A DNA stretch of 31,574 bases from Isochrysis galbana (GCA_018136815.1 CM030942.1:1602397-1633970); one strand, 5' to 3'; positions 1 to 8,745 are shown, counted from the stretch's first letter. The notes: generated by a model from the letters alone, not told the origin. A program made the numbers and translations.

Positions 1-1930
1 ACAACGCTGCGAGGAGTGCCTGGCCTACCATCCCCCATTCGAACACGTCGTAGCGGTAGATGTAGCGCAGAAATATGAGATTTTCCACCTGCAAGCGTCA
101 TAAATGAGCGAGAAAGTATTGCAGGTAAGCTAAGTGCAATCTCTTAAATGTGGCGGCGGCAGGCCGTGCGGACGCACTTGAATACCGAAGAGCATGTCGA
201 CTGCAGTGAGTCTTGCATACGTTGAGAAGGCAGACGCTGTGAATTGCACGATGGCTGGAGCTGTGAAAAGTAGCATCCATACGTTGAAGAGCATGCTGTT
301 CATCATCGTATTGCCAATCTCCATTGGGTGGATGGTCATGCAGAAGCAACGCAAACCAATTTTCAAGCAACCTTTAAGTACGCAGAAGAACAGGTAGAAG
401 GTGAAGGCGCCATAGGAAAGGGTGCCGAAGAGCGGGAAAACCGAGTCCATGGCAATGAAGAAATCGTTAAGAAGCTGCGCGCAGTGGAGAGGGGCGGGGT
501 CGGGCGGAGGGCAGTGCTGTCAACCAGCCAATCGCTGGTTTGGGCTTCCAAGCATTGGCATCGCTCGCTTCACAAGCCTGGCTCGACTTTACCGGTGTGA
601 TTGGAGGCTGCAACAGCACGTACAAGAGCAAGTGTACGACCCAAGCTATCGAAAGGATCAGACAAAACACGCCCAGGATCGCCTGTGCAATATACCTGCA
701 GGAGAGTCAGAGGGAGAGCTAGCTTCTCTTATGAAAGGAGCGTGTGCAATAATGCATTGTCCACCACTGTCCTAGCTGTGCACGCCGCAGCGCACAGGGA
801 GGGGAGTGGGGAAGAGGAGGTAGCGATAGATTGACGTTACCTGAGCGGATTGCCTCCACGCTGTTTGTAAGCAACCTTCACCTTTGCCCAGTCCTGCTCC
901 AAGAAGTAAACCGCTTGTTTATACTTGTTGTATGCTACCCGTTCTCTACGCTTTCGAGAACGTGCAGCATCCATCCCGAGTGTCTGGCCAAAAGAGCGAA
1001 GCTTCTTCGCACGTTCATGCAGCATCAGACGCTGCTTCGAGTAGTCCTTGGAAGAAGGGCAGGAGGAGAGAGGATTGGCCATCTTGGCATCATATTGGCG
1101 CATGTGCCTCGATTCCCGCAGGGATGAATCCTCTCCTCACCTGCAAAGTTATGCTTTGTGGCCGAGATTTGTATGCGAGTATGAGGTCGAGCGGCAGGGC
1201 AGCCATTCCGATGCCACCAAAGATTGCCAGGAACGTCCAGCCGATGAAAGAGCTTAATGCCATGATGTACACGATTGGAGTGACCCCTATCTCATAGTGA
1301 TTATTCTGACCAAGAGCACAGCCATCGCTTGATCCGCATCCAGCCGACAATGTTAGAGCGGTCGCATTGAGCAATTGTGCGTCGTACACGTATTGCGTGA
1401 CGGGTAGCTCGGCTCGCCCTAAGAAGATCCACATGAGCACGAGCACAACAGCTGCAATCCCGAGAGTGATCGATTCATACACCATCGCCCAACAAAGCTG
1501 CCCCCTCGGGTTCTCTGGGTCTTCTGCCTCAAAATAGAAAATGAGGAATGGGATGAGGATGATGACCATCACCGCAATCACCACGAACATGATCTGGTAG
1601 AGTAGGGCCATATCTAGGTGGTCCCCAGAGCTTCGATTAGCAACATCCATGGGGGGCAACAGGACCAATAGTGCAGTGAGGGTCAGGCCAGTGACAACCG
1701 CAACTTTAGGCGCCCAAGCAGTATTTCGGTCCTCCTCCGCCTGGAAGTAGACGAGGATATCTGTCATGAGCAAGCATGAGAGAGCTGAGTTGAAGAACAC
1801 GCTGCGGGGGAAAGACGGTGCGGTACCCGTGCATGCGGTCCTCTCAAAGAAACGCCCAGTCCAGGCAGTGCTCACAGATGCTGGCCAAGAGGATGAGAAC
1901 TGCCATGACGACGGCAACGACAATCAGGAA
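1..1930 (-). CDS. LMBR1/LIMR-family multipass membrane protein, 3' end cut by window edge
   Basis: Six exons join in frame on the minus strand: 1876-1930, 1141-1760, 841-1082, 593-695, 178-474 and 1-88 (runs off the edge). Introns are 58-145 nt with GT-AG ends; most donors are GTGAGN or GTAANN and one is GTGCGT. The joined product is about 468 aa. It follows the plant LIMR/LMBR1 order: an N-terminal helix reaching ASIYILVYF, a PMDVANRS stretch, the signature FGGIGMAALPLDLI, a basic helical loop (LMLHERAKKL, RKRRERVAY), the helix ILSIAWVVHLLLYVLLQPP, then FCMTIHPMEIGNTMMNSMLF and FLRYIYRYDVF. Family members are lipocalin-receptor-like or lysosomal/plasma-membrane proteins; the substrate here is unknown. 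No in-frame ATG precedes the first exon listed. A further exon ending at 2001 (donor GTGAGT, intron 1931-2000) keeps the frame, but its start is not visible. An internal Met in exon 1876-1930 would clip the first helix. Confidence 0.88.
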
Positions 1931-2000
1931 CTGTGCAGTGAAGCAAGACCAGTGTCAGCAAGACACCGGCTCGAGCACCGAAACAGTAGGTTGTACTCAC
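1931..2000 (-). other. Probable intron between an unseen 5' exon and the LMBR1 gene
   Basis: On the minus strand this 70-nt segment starts GTGAGT at 2000 and ends CACTGCACAG at 1931, and it contains an in-frame TGA, so it cannot be read through. The upstream exon piece ending at 2001 reads YGDEA in phase with FLIVVAVVMAVLIL. The start codon was not located between 2001 and 2070. Confidence 0.55.
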
Positions 2001-2780
2001 AGCCTCGTCCCCGTACCCTCCGCCCTCTTCCTCCCTCCATGCCTCCCTCTTCCTCCCGCTATGCCTGCCTCACTCCCCTCCTCTCGGGTCCCTCTCATCT
2101 CTCGCCTCTCGCGCTGCTGGCTGGATGGGGGCGTACCACAGGGACCATTGCTGCGCGCTCGGCCGGTACACCAGCTTCCCGTGTGCTCTAACTCCTCCCC
2201 CCCCCGCTCGCGAGCCGAGCCGAGCCGAGCCAAGGTGGGATGGAGGGGTGGGGCGGAGAGGGCGAGCGCGACCCCCGCGCCTCCTCTTCACAAAGGGGGA
2301 GAGAGACGAGCTCCCTCAGCCTTTCTTGTTGTCCTAGTTTAATCCTAGTGCTGAGGGACCGTTTTTGTGGAGAGTGGCGTCGTGGCGTCTGGAGTCTGCC
2401 AAATACCACGCCTCCCTAGCCTTGCGGCATGCCGCTGCCCACGGTGAAAGGGTAGCTTCTCCCGCCGTTGGTCTTGATCGTTCGTACTGGCCGGGCGTCT
2501 TTCTTCACTCGTGATTGCTTTTGCTAGTGTCTAGTATTTGGAAATTCGGCCCAAAGTTAAGAAGTTTGAGCGCGAGGTGGTAAAACTCCCTGCTCACTCT
2601 ATCGAAAGCCTAGTTGGGCTGTAAGTACTGCTATTAGTACTGATGCATTAGTATTAGCTCCCCAGGAGCTGATATAATGATGTTAGTGCCTAGGCTGCCA
2701 GTTCAAAAATAAAACTGAAACAGTGGTAACCTCGGATCTCGGATCCGTCAAAAACTCCAGAGCGGGAACGAGCCCCCGCG
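2001..2780. other. Upstream region of the LMBR1 gene, no gene seen
   Basis: The region starts with pyrimidine-rich sequence on the plus strand. A short CCGAG/GAGCC tandem (about 2203-2232) follows, and then about 400 nt of mixed sequence with no convincing codon pattern on either strand. The stretch at 2326-2363 recurs near 23318 and is listed separately. Confidence 0.5.
2326..2363 (+). repeat. Short dispersed repeat, copy 1 (TAGTGCTGNGGGACCGT core)
   Basis: A segment of about 38 bp sharing TTGTTGT, then AACC/ATCC-TAGTGCTG and GGGACCGT, with 23318-23354. One copy lies upstream of the LMBR1 gene and the other just upstream of the WDR18-like gene, so it could be a promoter-proximal element or the end of a transposable element. 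Two copies are too few to decide. Confidence 0.55.
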
Positions 2781-2910
2781 AACAAAAAAAAACCTTTTAA
2801 TATTCTCGCCTCGCACGCGGCCACGGGTTTAACTACTGTAGCCACGCCCACTTCCCTTCCTCTCCCTCGCTACCCGCCTTGTGGCATCTCCCCTCGTGCA
2901 CTACTTGGGG
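2781..2910 (+). repeat. Dispersed repeat family R1, copy 1
   Basis: A 130-bp unit starts with an A-rich run, then AACCTTTTAATATTCTCGCC, a GCACGCGGCC block, a CCACGCCC/CTTCC block, and ends CTCCCCTCGTGCACTACTT. Related copies are at 13397-13534 (same strand), about 13975-14035 (partial) and 26136-26260 (opposite strand). It has no coding potential. Confidence 0.75.
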
Positions 2911-2965
2911 CCCAGGTTGCTGGGGGGGTTAGGTTGGGCGGGGTGCACCGGCCCCTAGTGGAGGT

Positions 2966-3000
2966 TCCCCGCGGGGTAGGGGGGGGGTAGGGGGGGGGCT
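2966..3000 (+). other. G-run cluster, G-quadruplex candidate
   Basis: G runs of 4, 9 and 9 are separated by TA dinucleotides on the plus strand. The 9-G runs can each split, giving four or more G tracts. This is a sequence property only; no function is shown. Confidence 0.5.
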
Positions 3001-3240
3001 GAAATTTTTTATATCCACGGGGCATTTGTAAAAAAACACCGAAACCCAAGGAAACCGCGCACTCCCTTCCAAAACCGCGCACTAATCTGACACCTTTCCG
3101 AGTGGAGTTTCACCAAAAGGCCCCTGTTTTTGTGGGTGTTTGTGTTTCGTAACGGGGGTTATATGGGCATTAGGTGTAGTGGGGGGCTAGAAAAAGGGAA
3201 CCTGCGGAGAGGAGCCAATTATTTCGTAGACATATACTAA

Positions 3241-3468
3241 GATGACTCCTGGCGACAAAATTCACGACAAGCTCTTCGACTTGTTATCGCTTTGCATCAG
3301 TGCATCAGTAAGCTAGGTCTTATTCTCCAGAAATTCATTGCACACCACAAGATAATGGATGAAAATGCCGTCGATGACATGATGCTTGATATTCAAAATA
3401 TTAAGAACCTTGCATGTAATCTACAATCATCAACGGCTGAGTCAAGAGAGAAGGTGTGGCACATATAG
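3241..3468 (+). other. Short AT-rich open frame, possible coding relic
   Basis: The frame is open for 75 codons between a TAA at 3238 and a TAG at 3466. The only useful ATG is at 3355, which would give a 37-residue product. The translation is helix-like (ISKLGLILQKFIAHHKIMDE, then VDDMMLDIQNIKNL). It is more AT-rich than its surroundings. No family was recognised. It may be an exon or a relic of a transferred or transposable gene. Confidence 0.25.
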
Positions 3469-3515
3469 GGTAACTCAATAGCCATTCCGCTGTATTCTTT
3501 TATTGGATAGTGTCT

Positions 3516-3535
3516 AGAGGATGCAACTTGACAAA
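3516..3535 (+). repeat. Short dispersed repeat core, TAGAGGATGCAACTTGA
   Basis: The 17-mer TAGAGGATGCAACTTGA is present here and again at about 4404-4420. There it continues into GGTTCCCTTTTT, and a related copy on the opposite strand lies at about 15763-15795. A second 16-mer, GGTAACTCAATAGCCA, occurs at about 3471 and about 5230. These are fragments of one or more dispersed elements. Confidence 0.55.
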
Positions 3536-3624
3536 AACTATCAGTAAAACTGATAGGGTCATGGGGGCCCCGTGCCCCCCCTCCTCCAACGCAGACACCC
3601 CCTGGGTGGGCCTGCACACTCAAC

Positions 3625-3654
3625 CTCAGCCCCTGCCTGCTGGCAGGGGCTGAG
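3625..3654 (+). repeat. Perfect 13-bp stem, 4-nt loop hairpin
   Basis: CTCAGCCCCTGCC, loop TGCT, GGCAGGGGCTGAG: a perfect inverted repeat. The same geometry (13-bp stem, 4-nt loop) recurs with a different sequence at 8088-8117. No gene or T-tract adjoins it. Confidence 0.85.
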
Positions 3655-4682
3655 CTGACATCACTCTGGCACAGACCCTTGCCGAGCGCGCATCGCGCGC
3701 CGCACGCATTCGCCTGCACTGGCCCCTGATCGTACTGACCCCCCACTCCACCACTGAGCCACAGACCACCTGAGCCGCCAGGAGGGCACCCAGGACCAGC
3801 GAGGCCAGCGAGGGAGAGGCAGGAGAGGCCAGGGGCCCAGCCCCAGCCTCCACTGCCCCCTGAGCTGGCCCAGCTGGCCCTCTGGGGGGACCCGAGGGTC
3901 CCCTCAGAGGGGTGCCATGGCGCGCGCAGGCATCGCACGCCCGTAAGAGAACGAAGAGAACCGCGAGAAAAGAACGACAAAAAAACGACGCGATCTGACC
4001 CAAGAAAAGGTAAGACTCACGCCTGTTTACGGTATGTTTACAGGCCGACACCCCGAGCGACACACGAATGCCGCGAAAACGCGGTGTTACTTGAAAAAGA
4101 CGCGAGAAGAGGGGGCCGAGACCTCCCAGGGGCACGAAGTGTCACATGCAACAGGCGTTTACGTTTGTTTTGCCACAGGAACACCACACCAGCAGGTCTG
4201 CCCCAGCCCACCCCCTGCACTTGGCCCGTTGTAGTGCACGCGGGCCCCCCCCCCGATACCAAAGACAAAGGAATGAAGGGGGTAGTGTAAGGGAGTGAGT
4301 AAACTGGGGTATAGGCGATGTCGTGAGTGAGTACCGTGAGTACGTGGACTGTATAGCTAGCGTGAGTAGCCCGAATCTTCAGATGTTTTATTATTATTAT
4401 TATAGAGGATGCAACTTGAGGTTCCCTTTTTTAACCCCCTGCATTGCCTTTTTCTACACCTTATACAATTTACAATTTACCCCCCCAAAAATGTGTCCCT
4501 ATATGCAAACACCTATGGGTCCAATTGTTGCAGACGGGTCGCTGCTTGTCACGGGACGAGGGAGTCGGCCACTACAGTCTACATTTTTTCGTTGGGCTGT
4601 CTGCGAACCTATTACCTATTCTTGGTTCCTATCCTTCTATGAGTAATGTGCTTGAAGTGTGGGTGTTTGTCGGTGTGTTTTA
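3655..4682. other. Intergenic region, no supported gene
   Basis: The 3655-4000 part is GC-rich and leaves long minus-strand frames open without family motifs, so I treat them as chance. A short TTA tandem sits at about 4386-4401. The rest is mixed, AT-leaning sequence. Confidence 0.45.
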
Positions 4683-5000
4683 CGGACAAAAAATCCCGTC
4701 CTAGAAACTAGGACCACGTCCTAGAAAATCCTTGGATTTCTAGGACTCTGCCGATCATGCCTCCATTATAGCCTATGGTGAGCTTATGAGACATCCCATC
4801 ACCTGAAGCAAACCATCTCCACATCCCATTCAACCTTAGCTCTCCCCATGACCAACTCTGCGGAGCTTGTCTTTGCTTACTTTTGCTACCACATTCAGCA
4901 TGCGGTGCTGCACTCGGGCGTCCGCTCGCACCAGAGGAGTTTTATTTTATAGACCTTTTGGAGCAGTAGGCTAGCGGATTGGACACTTAGATGACAAAAC
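4683..5000 (+). repeat. Hairpin-headed dispersed repeat R2, copy A
   Basis: About 318 bp aligns along its length, roughly 80% by eye, with 13626-13978. It opens with CGGACAAAAA. Two consecutive foldbacks follow: GTCCTAG-aaa-CTAGGAC (4698-4714) and a near-perfect palindrome from GTCCTAGAAAATCC to GGATTTCTAGGAC (4718-4746). The body shares blocks such as GAAGCAAACCATCTCCAC and TACCACATTCAGC, and it ends near TTGGAGCAGTAG...GATGACAAAA. No ORF is present, which suggests a non-autonomous element. Confidence 0.85.
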
Positions 5001-5431
5001 CAAGCTTGATGGTCACTGAAGGTCTCAAAGAGGGCAGTCAAAGCAACATTTCATCTCCTGGGGACCATGAGTAGAAGAGCTCCCCATTGGGTGGTATCAG
5101 CCATTTCTCCCGTTTCTAGGACAAGCAGCAATTCCGACCAGGTGACCCGTAAACGCGTCACAAAACTTGGTGTTGCTGAGGGAATGGTGCCTAGGTACAC
5201 CTGGAACATTTAATGAGGACATGCATGTGGTAACTCAATAGCCAAGGTTTGGGACAAAATATCATGGTATGCTCATGCTCTCACCTAGCAAAGTCCGTCC
5301 TAGTTTCTAGGACTGGTCCTAGAAAGCTGGGTACCTTTATCCGTTTAGTAGTGGAAGGGTCTTTTTTTACGGCGCGCTCACTGGAACACGCGGCGTGATC
5401 TTCAAGTCAAGCCGATGCCTCGGTCCCGACA
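5001..5431. other. Intergenic tail of R2 copy A with a second GTCCTAG palindrome
   Basis: GTCCTAG-ttt-CTAGGAC lies at 5297-5313 and is the exact reverse complement of the first hairpin of R2 copy A at 4698-4714. The two could mark the ends of one roughly 616-bp foldback element. No coding sequence was seen. Confidence 0.5.
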
Positions 5432-5940
5432 CCTAGTCGTAAACCGGGTCCAATGCAGATCGTCCATCAAGGAAGGAGGCGCGCTCGGAGACCAGCGTTT
5501 GGCGTTTGCAGCCACAACACGTCAGCTGACGTGAATTGGCAGTCACCGGAGATGTCACCAAGCACCATCCCGCCACCGGCCTCGGTGCATGGGTCTGTGC
5601 ACACAATTGTGCGTCGTCGTACTCCACCCACTCTAGCAATGCATAATTCTTGGCGTGAGGCGGGCAGCGATGTCGTGATCGTTACAAAGCCGGTGCCGGC
5701 CACGATTGGCACGCCTCCGTACAAGCGCTGTTCGCCGGTCGCTGTCAACGTAATGAGCTCTATGACCTCGCCGCTTATAGCCGCGGTGCCCGACCCATAG
5801 ATGGGCAGCCGCACTGTGCCAATCTCAACAAGTCCGACTGAGGTTGACGCGGCATCTGAGGCGGCTAGTTGAAACTCAGAAGGCGGGTATGTCGGCGGGG
5901 TCGGCGTGAGGAGGGGAGGGGAGCGACGCGCGCTCCATGA
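5432..5940 (-). pseudogene. Dockerin-like (Asp-box) extracellular protein fragment, probably frameshifted
   Basis: The minus frame is open from about 5989 to 5467 with no clear initiator. A Pro/Thr-rich linker (TPTPPTYPPSEFQ) precedes a beta-rich stretch with RLPIYGSGTAAISGEVIELI. The segment ends in GDISGDCQFTSADVLWLQ, a Ca-binding dockerin-like loop with spaced Asp, Gly and Asp. The frame then terminates at 5464, but the neighbouring frame continues with VSERASFLDGRSALDPVYD before a TAG at 5433. This resembles the spacer that usually follows the loop, so a one-base frameshift near 5500 is likely. Dockerin-like loops of this GDxxGDC type occur in secreted proteins of several algal groups. 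Start, partner and function are unknown. A missed splice site is the alternative. Confidence 0.5.
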
Positions 5941-5942
5941 CC

Positions 5943-5960
5943 CTATCGTTTTAACGATAG
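5943..5960. repeat. 8-bp perfect inverted repeat
   Basis: CTATCGTT-TT-AACGATAG. It follows a GGAGCG...CGCGCTCC foldback at about 5920-5937. A similar arrangement, with different loop bases, occurs near 8263-8301. Confidence 0.6.
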
Positions 5961-6180
5961 CTGAGGCGAGATAGATAGTACCATGTCCGGCCTAGGTGCT
6001 AGCCCTGAATCTTCATTTTTTAGCTGTATGTATTTTGTATTATTCCAGTTGTTGTTGATTTTAGAATATGAGCTTAAGTAAGAGTAAGAGCAAGAGCGTT
6101 CGCGTTTGTTTATTTGTGTGGTGTACACGCACACGCGTTTGCCATGGACCTTACTCTGAATCTAATTCCTGGCTTTTGAT
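5961..6180. other. 3' flank of the Mpv17-like gene, no gene seen
   Basis: AT-leaning sequence containing a GAGTAAGAGCAAGAGC-like purine stretch. No coding or RNA gene was recognised. Confidence 0.4.
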
Positions 6181-6834
6181 CTAATGCCTCCTTAGTCTAG
6201 CCGCGAGCTGCGCACCACCCTGACTGCTCTCGTGCTTGTTACCGTGGCCAATGCCCAATGCCGTAGTATTCGTACTGGCGGCAGCAATTGTAGACAAGGT
6301 GACGTTGTACACAAAGCTCGTTACCGTGTTCACGACCACTTGGTACCGAAGAGGAATAAACGCAAAGTTGATCAGATTGACCGGGGTGAAAATAACCCAC
6401 GTCGCATAGAGAGAGGACCAGTATTCGCGCCGTGCTTTGGCAATTGTCTCCTCCATGGTGCGCCCAAGGATATGCCCAGTCCACGCGTAGAACACTGGCA
6501 GGTAGATCAAAGGGTTCACAGCGAGCTGATTGATGGCGGTCTTCCACAGCAGCGCTCGAAACCCGGCTTGCTGTGGGAAGCCTCGCTCGAGCGCGCCGAA
6601 GTATGCATGCAGGAATGGCCCGTTCCATAAGCAGCCTAGCGAGCTAAATGCTGCTGCGCGTTTGACATCATACTGCAGCATAAAAGTCCACGGGTCGCTA
6701 CTCCCACACCGTCGAGCTCGCGCATGACTCGTGTACTGAGCAGTTGCGTCGCCGGCAAGGCCCAACGTGAAACCCGTGCAGGACTTGAGCAGGATGGGTC
6801 GACTCCGCAGGAGCCGATCGTACGCTGCGAGCAT
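6181..6834 (-). CDS. Mpv17/PMP22-family membrane protein
   Basis: A single exon of 217 aa, a normal length for this family of four-helix inner-membrane/peroxisomal channel proteins. The N-terminus MLAAYDRLLRSRPILLKS leads into GLAGDATAQ, equivalent to the usual GDxxxQ. The middle has FSSLGCLWNGPFLHAYFGAL, matching the family's GP..H.WY..L. The C-terminal signature reads TWVIFTPVNLINFAFIPLRY followed by VVVNTVTSFVYN; the usual W..WP..Q..NF..VP...R is present with FTP replacing W-P and V-N replacing the Gln step. The start at 6834 is the first ATG and fits family alignment. The tail is low complexity. A 112-nt piece of the 3' half (6309-6420) is duplicated in inverse orientation at 7286-7405. 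Confidence 0.9.
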   Translation of the reverse strand: MLAAYDRLLRSRPILLKSCTGFTLGLAGDATAQYTSHARARRCGSSDPWTFMLQYDVKRAAAFSSLGCLWNGPFLHAYFGALERGFPQQAGFRALLWKTAINQLAVNPLIYLPVFYAWTGHILGRTMEETIAKARREYWSSLYATWVIFTPVNLINFAFIPLRYQVVVNTVTSFVYNVTLSTIAAASTNTTALGIGHGNKHESSQGGAQLAARLRRH

Positions 6835-7257
6835 GAGCGGGCCTGCAGCTCAAGACCCCAGCTTTCTATCTACAAAAAATCGTCTGAAGATTCTAGCTAC
6901 TCCTACTCTACTATTAGTAACACCGGGGAACGGAGGGCCCAACGACCCATCCCACTCACAAGGTGCTGCTTTCTGGCATTGCCACTCACCTATGCCTCAC
7001 TCTCTTTTCGCTTCCCTCCTTCATTCCCGTCGTAAAATTTCTGAAGATTTTGGCCACTACTGCTACTGCTCTACTCTCTACTGTCTACTGATGGCTGATG
7101 GCTTCGGGGGGAACCATAATCCATAATCGCACTCCCGCTCGCATTCACGGCGGTGCAGGGTCGGTGTTGACGTGCTAGCTCACGCCATCGCCTGTCGCCT
7201 GTCGCCTATCTGTGACTGGGCTGGACAGAGGACACTCGGGTTCGGCTGGCGAACGAA
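6835..7257. other. Upstream region of the Mpv17-like gene
   Basis: Pyrimidine-rich repeats (CTACTCTACT and similar) and a CGCCTGTCGCCTGTCGCC tandem near 7190. No ORF with support on either strand; presumed promoter or 5' UTR. Confidence 0.4.
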
Positions 7258-7283
7258 GGTCGTTTGTCGTTTGTCAAACGACC
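7258..7283. repeat. 9-bp perfect inverted repeat at the edge of the gene-fragment insertion
   Basis: GGTCGTTTG and CAAACGACC flank an 8-nt loop that itself repeats TCGTTTG. It ends 3 nt before the captured Mpv17 fragment begins, so it may mark an insertion boundary. Confidence 0.7.
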
Positions 7284-7285
7284 GT

Positions 7286-7405
7286 TGGTCCTCTCTCTCT
7301 ATCTATGCGACGCGTGGTTTATTTTCACCCCGGTCAATCTGATCAACTTTGCGTTTATTCCTCTTCGGTACCAAGTGGTCGTGAACACGGTAACGAGCTT
7401 TGTGT
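7286..7405 (+). pseudogene. Inverted fragment copy of the Mpv17-like gene
   Basis: From TGGTCCTCTC to GAGCTTTGTGT this plus-strand segment matches the sense strand of the Mpv17-like gene at 6420-6309. It is almost perfect from TATTTTCACCCC onward. Small insertions (CTATC and one or two C/T changes) lie in the first 40 nt and break the frame. The copy has no start codon, and after GTGT it switches directly into satellite-like sequence. It lies about 450 bp upstream of the gene in opposite orientation. Confidence 0.9.
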
Positions 7406-7629
7406 CGCGGGTCGAAGTTGGGCGCTCACGGTGCATCTTGGGGGCGTGACGTCGTCATCACCGGCGCCCGCAAAGGGCTGATTTCGACGCGGTGCGCGGG
7501 GGCGGCGGGCGCGATTAGTGTGGCTGTGAGGGCGGCATGCCGCGATATTGTGCGTGATGCGGCATCTACCCGGTGAGCGGGCGCAAGAACGGCCTCGTGG
7601 CGCCGCCGGTCGCGGGTCGAAGTTGGGCT
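7404..7629 (+). repeat. Diverged monomer of the 205-bp satellite
   Basis: The 20-mer starting GTCGCGGGTCGAAG occurs at 7404 and 7609, exactly 205 bp apart. The intervening sequence tracks the 30.2-31.6 kb satellite in order: TCGAAGTTGGGC, CGTGACGT, CACCGGCGCC, GCGCGGGGGCGGCGGGCGCG, GATTAGTGTGGCTG...AGGGCGGCA, GATATTGTGC. It is strongly diverged but colinear. A stem of 7 bp (ATGCCGC...GCGGCAT, 7537-7565) sits where the array units have GGCACC...GGTGCC. Confidence 0.8.
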
Positions 7630-7930
7630 CTCTATCCCTTGGCGATTTTAGCGTTGAGCGTCTTCATAGTTTTTGTGATAATTACGTACACGTTCAAGTC
7701 CATGAAATCATAGAAGTATTGTATTGCGGTGCGTACAAAACCAGGCTGTATCGACCGTGTTTGCTGGTGATGACCATGGCTTCGTAATGCGCTGCGAGAG
7801 GCGCACTTGAAGGCCATCGATAAAATTATACCGGAGGGGGCCCGTTGTATATTTCTGCGCGGCTGTCAGAGGCCTGAAATTGAGTATTTTTCGAAAATTT
7901 TGCCGGAGGACCCCGGATTTTTTTTGCTGA
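7630..7930. other. Intergenic, no gene seen
   Basis: AT-leaning sequence with no open frame of credible codon use. A T-run precedes the repeat that follows. Confidence 0.4.
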
Positions 7931-8007
7931 TCTCTCATACCAGAACCTATAGGGAGCTTATTTAGGTCCTCGTTTGCCCATTACCGATGGTGCCCTTCGC
8001 ACCCGTA
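7931..8007 (+). repeat. Dispersed 77-bp repeat R3, copy 1
   Basis: Shares AGGGAGCTTATTTAGG, TCGTTTGCCC and GATGGTGCCCT-CGCACCC in the same order with 8670-8745, at about 80% identity by eye. It is non-coding. Confidence 0.8.
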
Positions 8008-8087
8008 CGGAATGCCACGTTAAAAAGTCCCGCACCGGTGTTACTTTTCAACCCAGGCCGCGCGCTGCGGGCGCGCCCTGCTGGTCT

Positions 8088-8117
8088 GCAGGGAACAGGG
8101 CCCTCCCTGTTCCCTGC
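8088..8117 (+). repeat. Perfect 13-bp stem, 4-nt loop hairpin
   Basis: GCAGGGAACAGGG, loop CCCT, CCCTGTTCCCTGC. It has the same geometry as 3625-3654 but a different sequence. Confidence 0.85.
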
Positions 8118-8669
8118 TTCTGCGCCTGGTGGGGAGGCGAGGGTGGGAGGATCATATCGACGTCGCTGTCAGTCAGTGGGGCGGCCTGCGAGCGCTTCGG
8201 CTCCGGCGGCTTGGGGCGGCCCCTGTGGGGCGTCGTGACGGCGGGAGGCTGGGGATCGGGAGCGGTCGGCGCGCGCTCCATCGCTCGAACTATAACAATA
8301 GTTTTTGCCAAATGTCTCGATAAGACAACCTTCTATCGTCACCGGGCTACACTTCTCAATTCTGATTGATGTATGCGATGTTAGCCCTTCCAGTCTTCGG
8401 ACTGAGTCCGTCCTTCCTTGTCTTTAAGCTTTAAGGCAGCATCAGTGTCACGCTGTGGTGCTGTGGGGGAGTGTCTGGAGTTTTGTATTAGAAGGGGCTC
8501 ATAGTCCCCATGTGCCTTGGTGTACTCTTAATTCTTAATTAGGTGTCCTCCGATCTCGTCCCCTCTTTGCGTCGCTAACTAAGACCTAAGACCATGCTAC
8601 ACCTAGCCCTCGTCTCGCTACTCGGTATGGGCCTGCCCACGGCTGTCCCACGCGCTCTACTCGAACAGA
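8118..8669. other. Intergenic, no supported gene
   Basis: The GC-rich first half gives open frames on both strands without motifs. The second half is mixed, with an AATTCTTAATTCTTAATT-like short repeat near 8530. Confidence 0.4.
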
Positions 8670-8745
8670 TCTCCTATTCCAGAGCCTAAAGGGAGCTTAT
8701 TTAGGCCTTCGTTTGCCCGATACAGATGGTGCCCTCCGCACCCCC
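8670..8745 (+). repeat. Dispersed 77-bp repeat R3, copy 2
   Basis: Direct-repeat partner of 7931-8007, 739 bp downstream. The pair brackets the GC-rich segment that contains the 8088 hairpin. Confidence 0.8.

Noticed and set aside
3393..4135. Minus-strand ORFs of 169-195 aa
   Set aside because: Overlapping frames in GC-rich sequence with Gly/Ser/Pro-biased translation, no domain, and interrupted by a perfect hairpin and repeat pieces.
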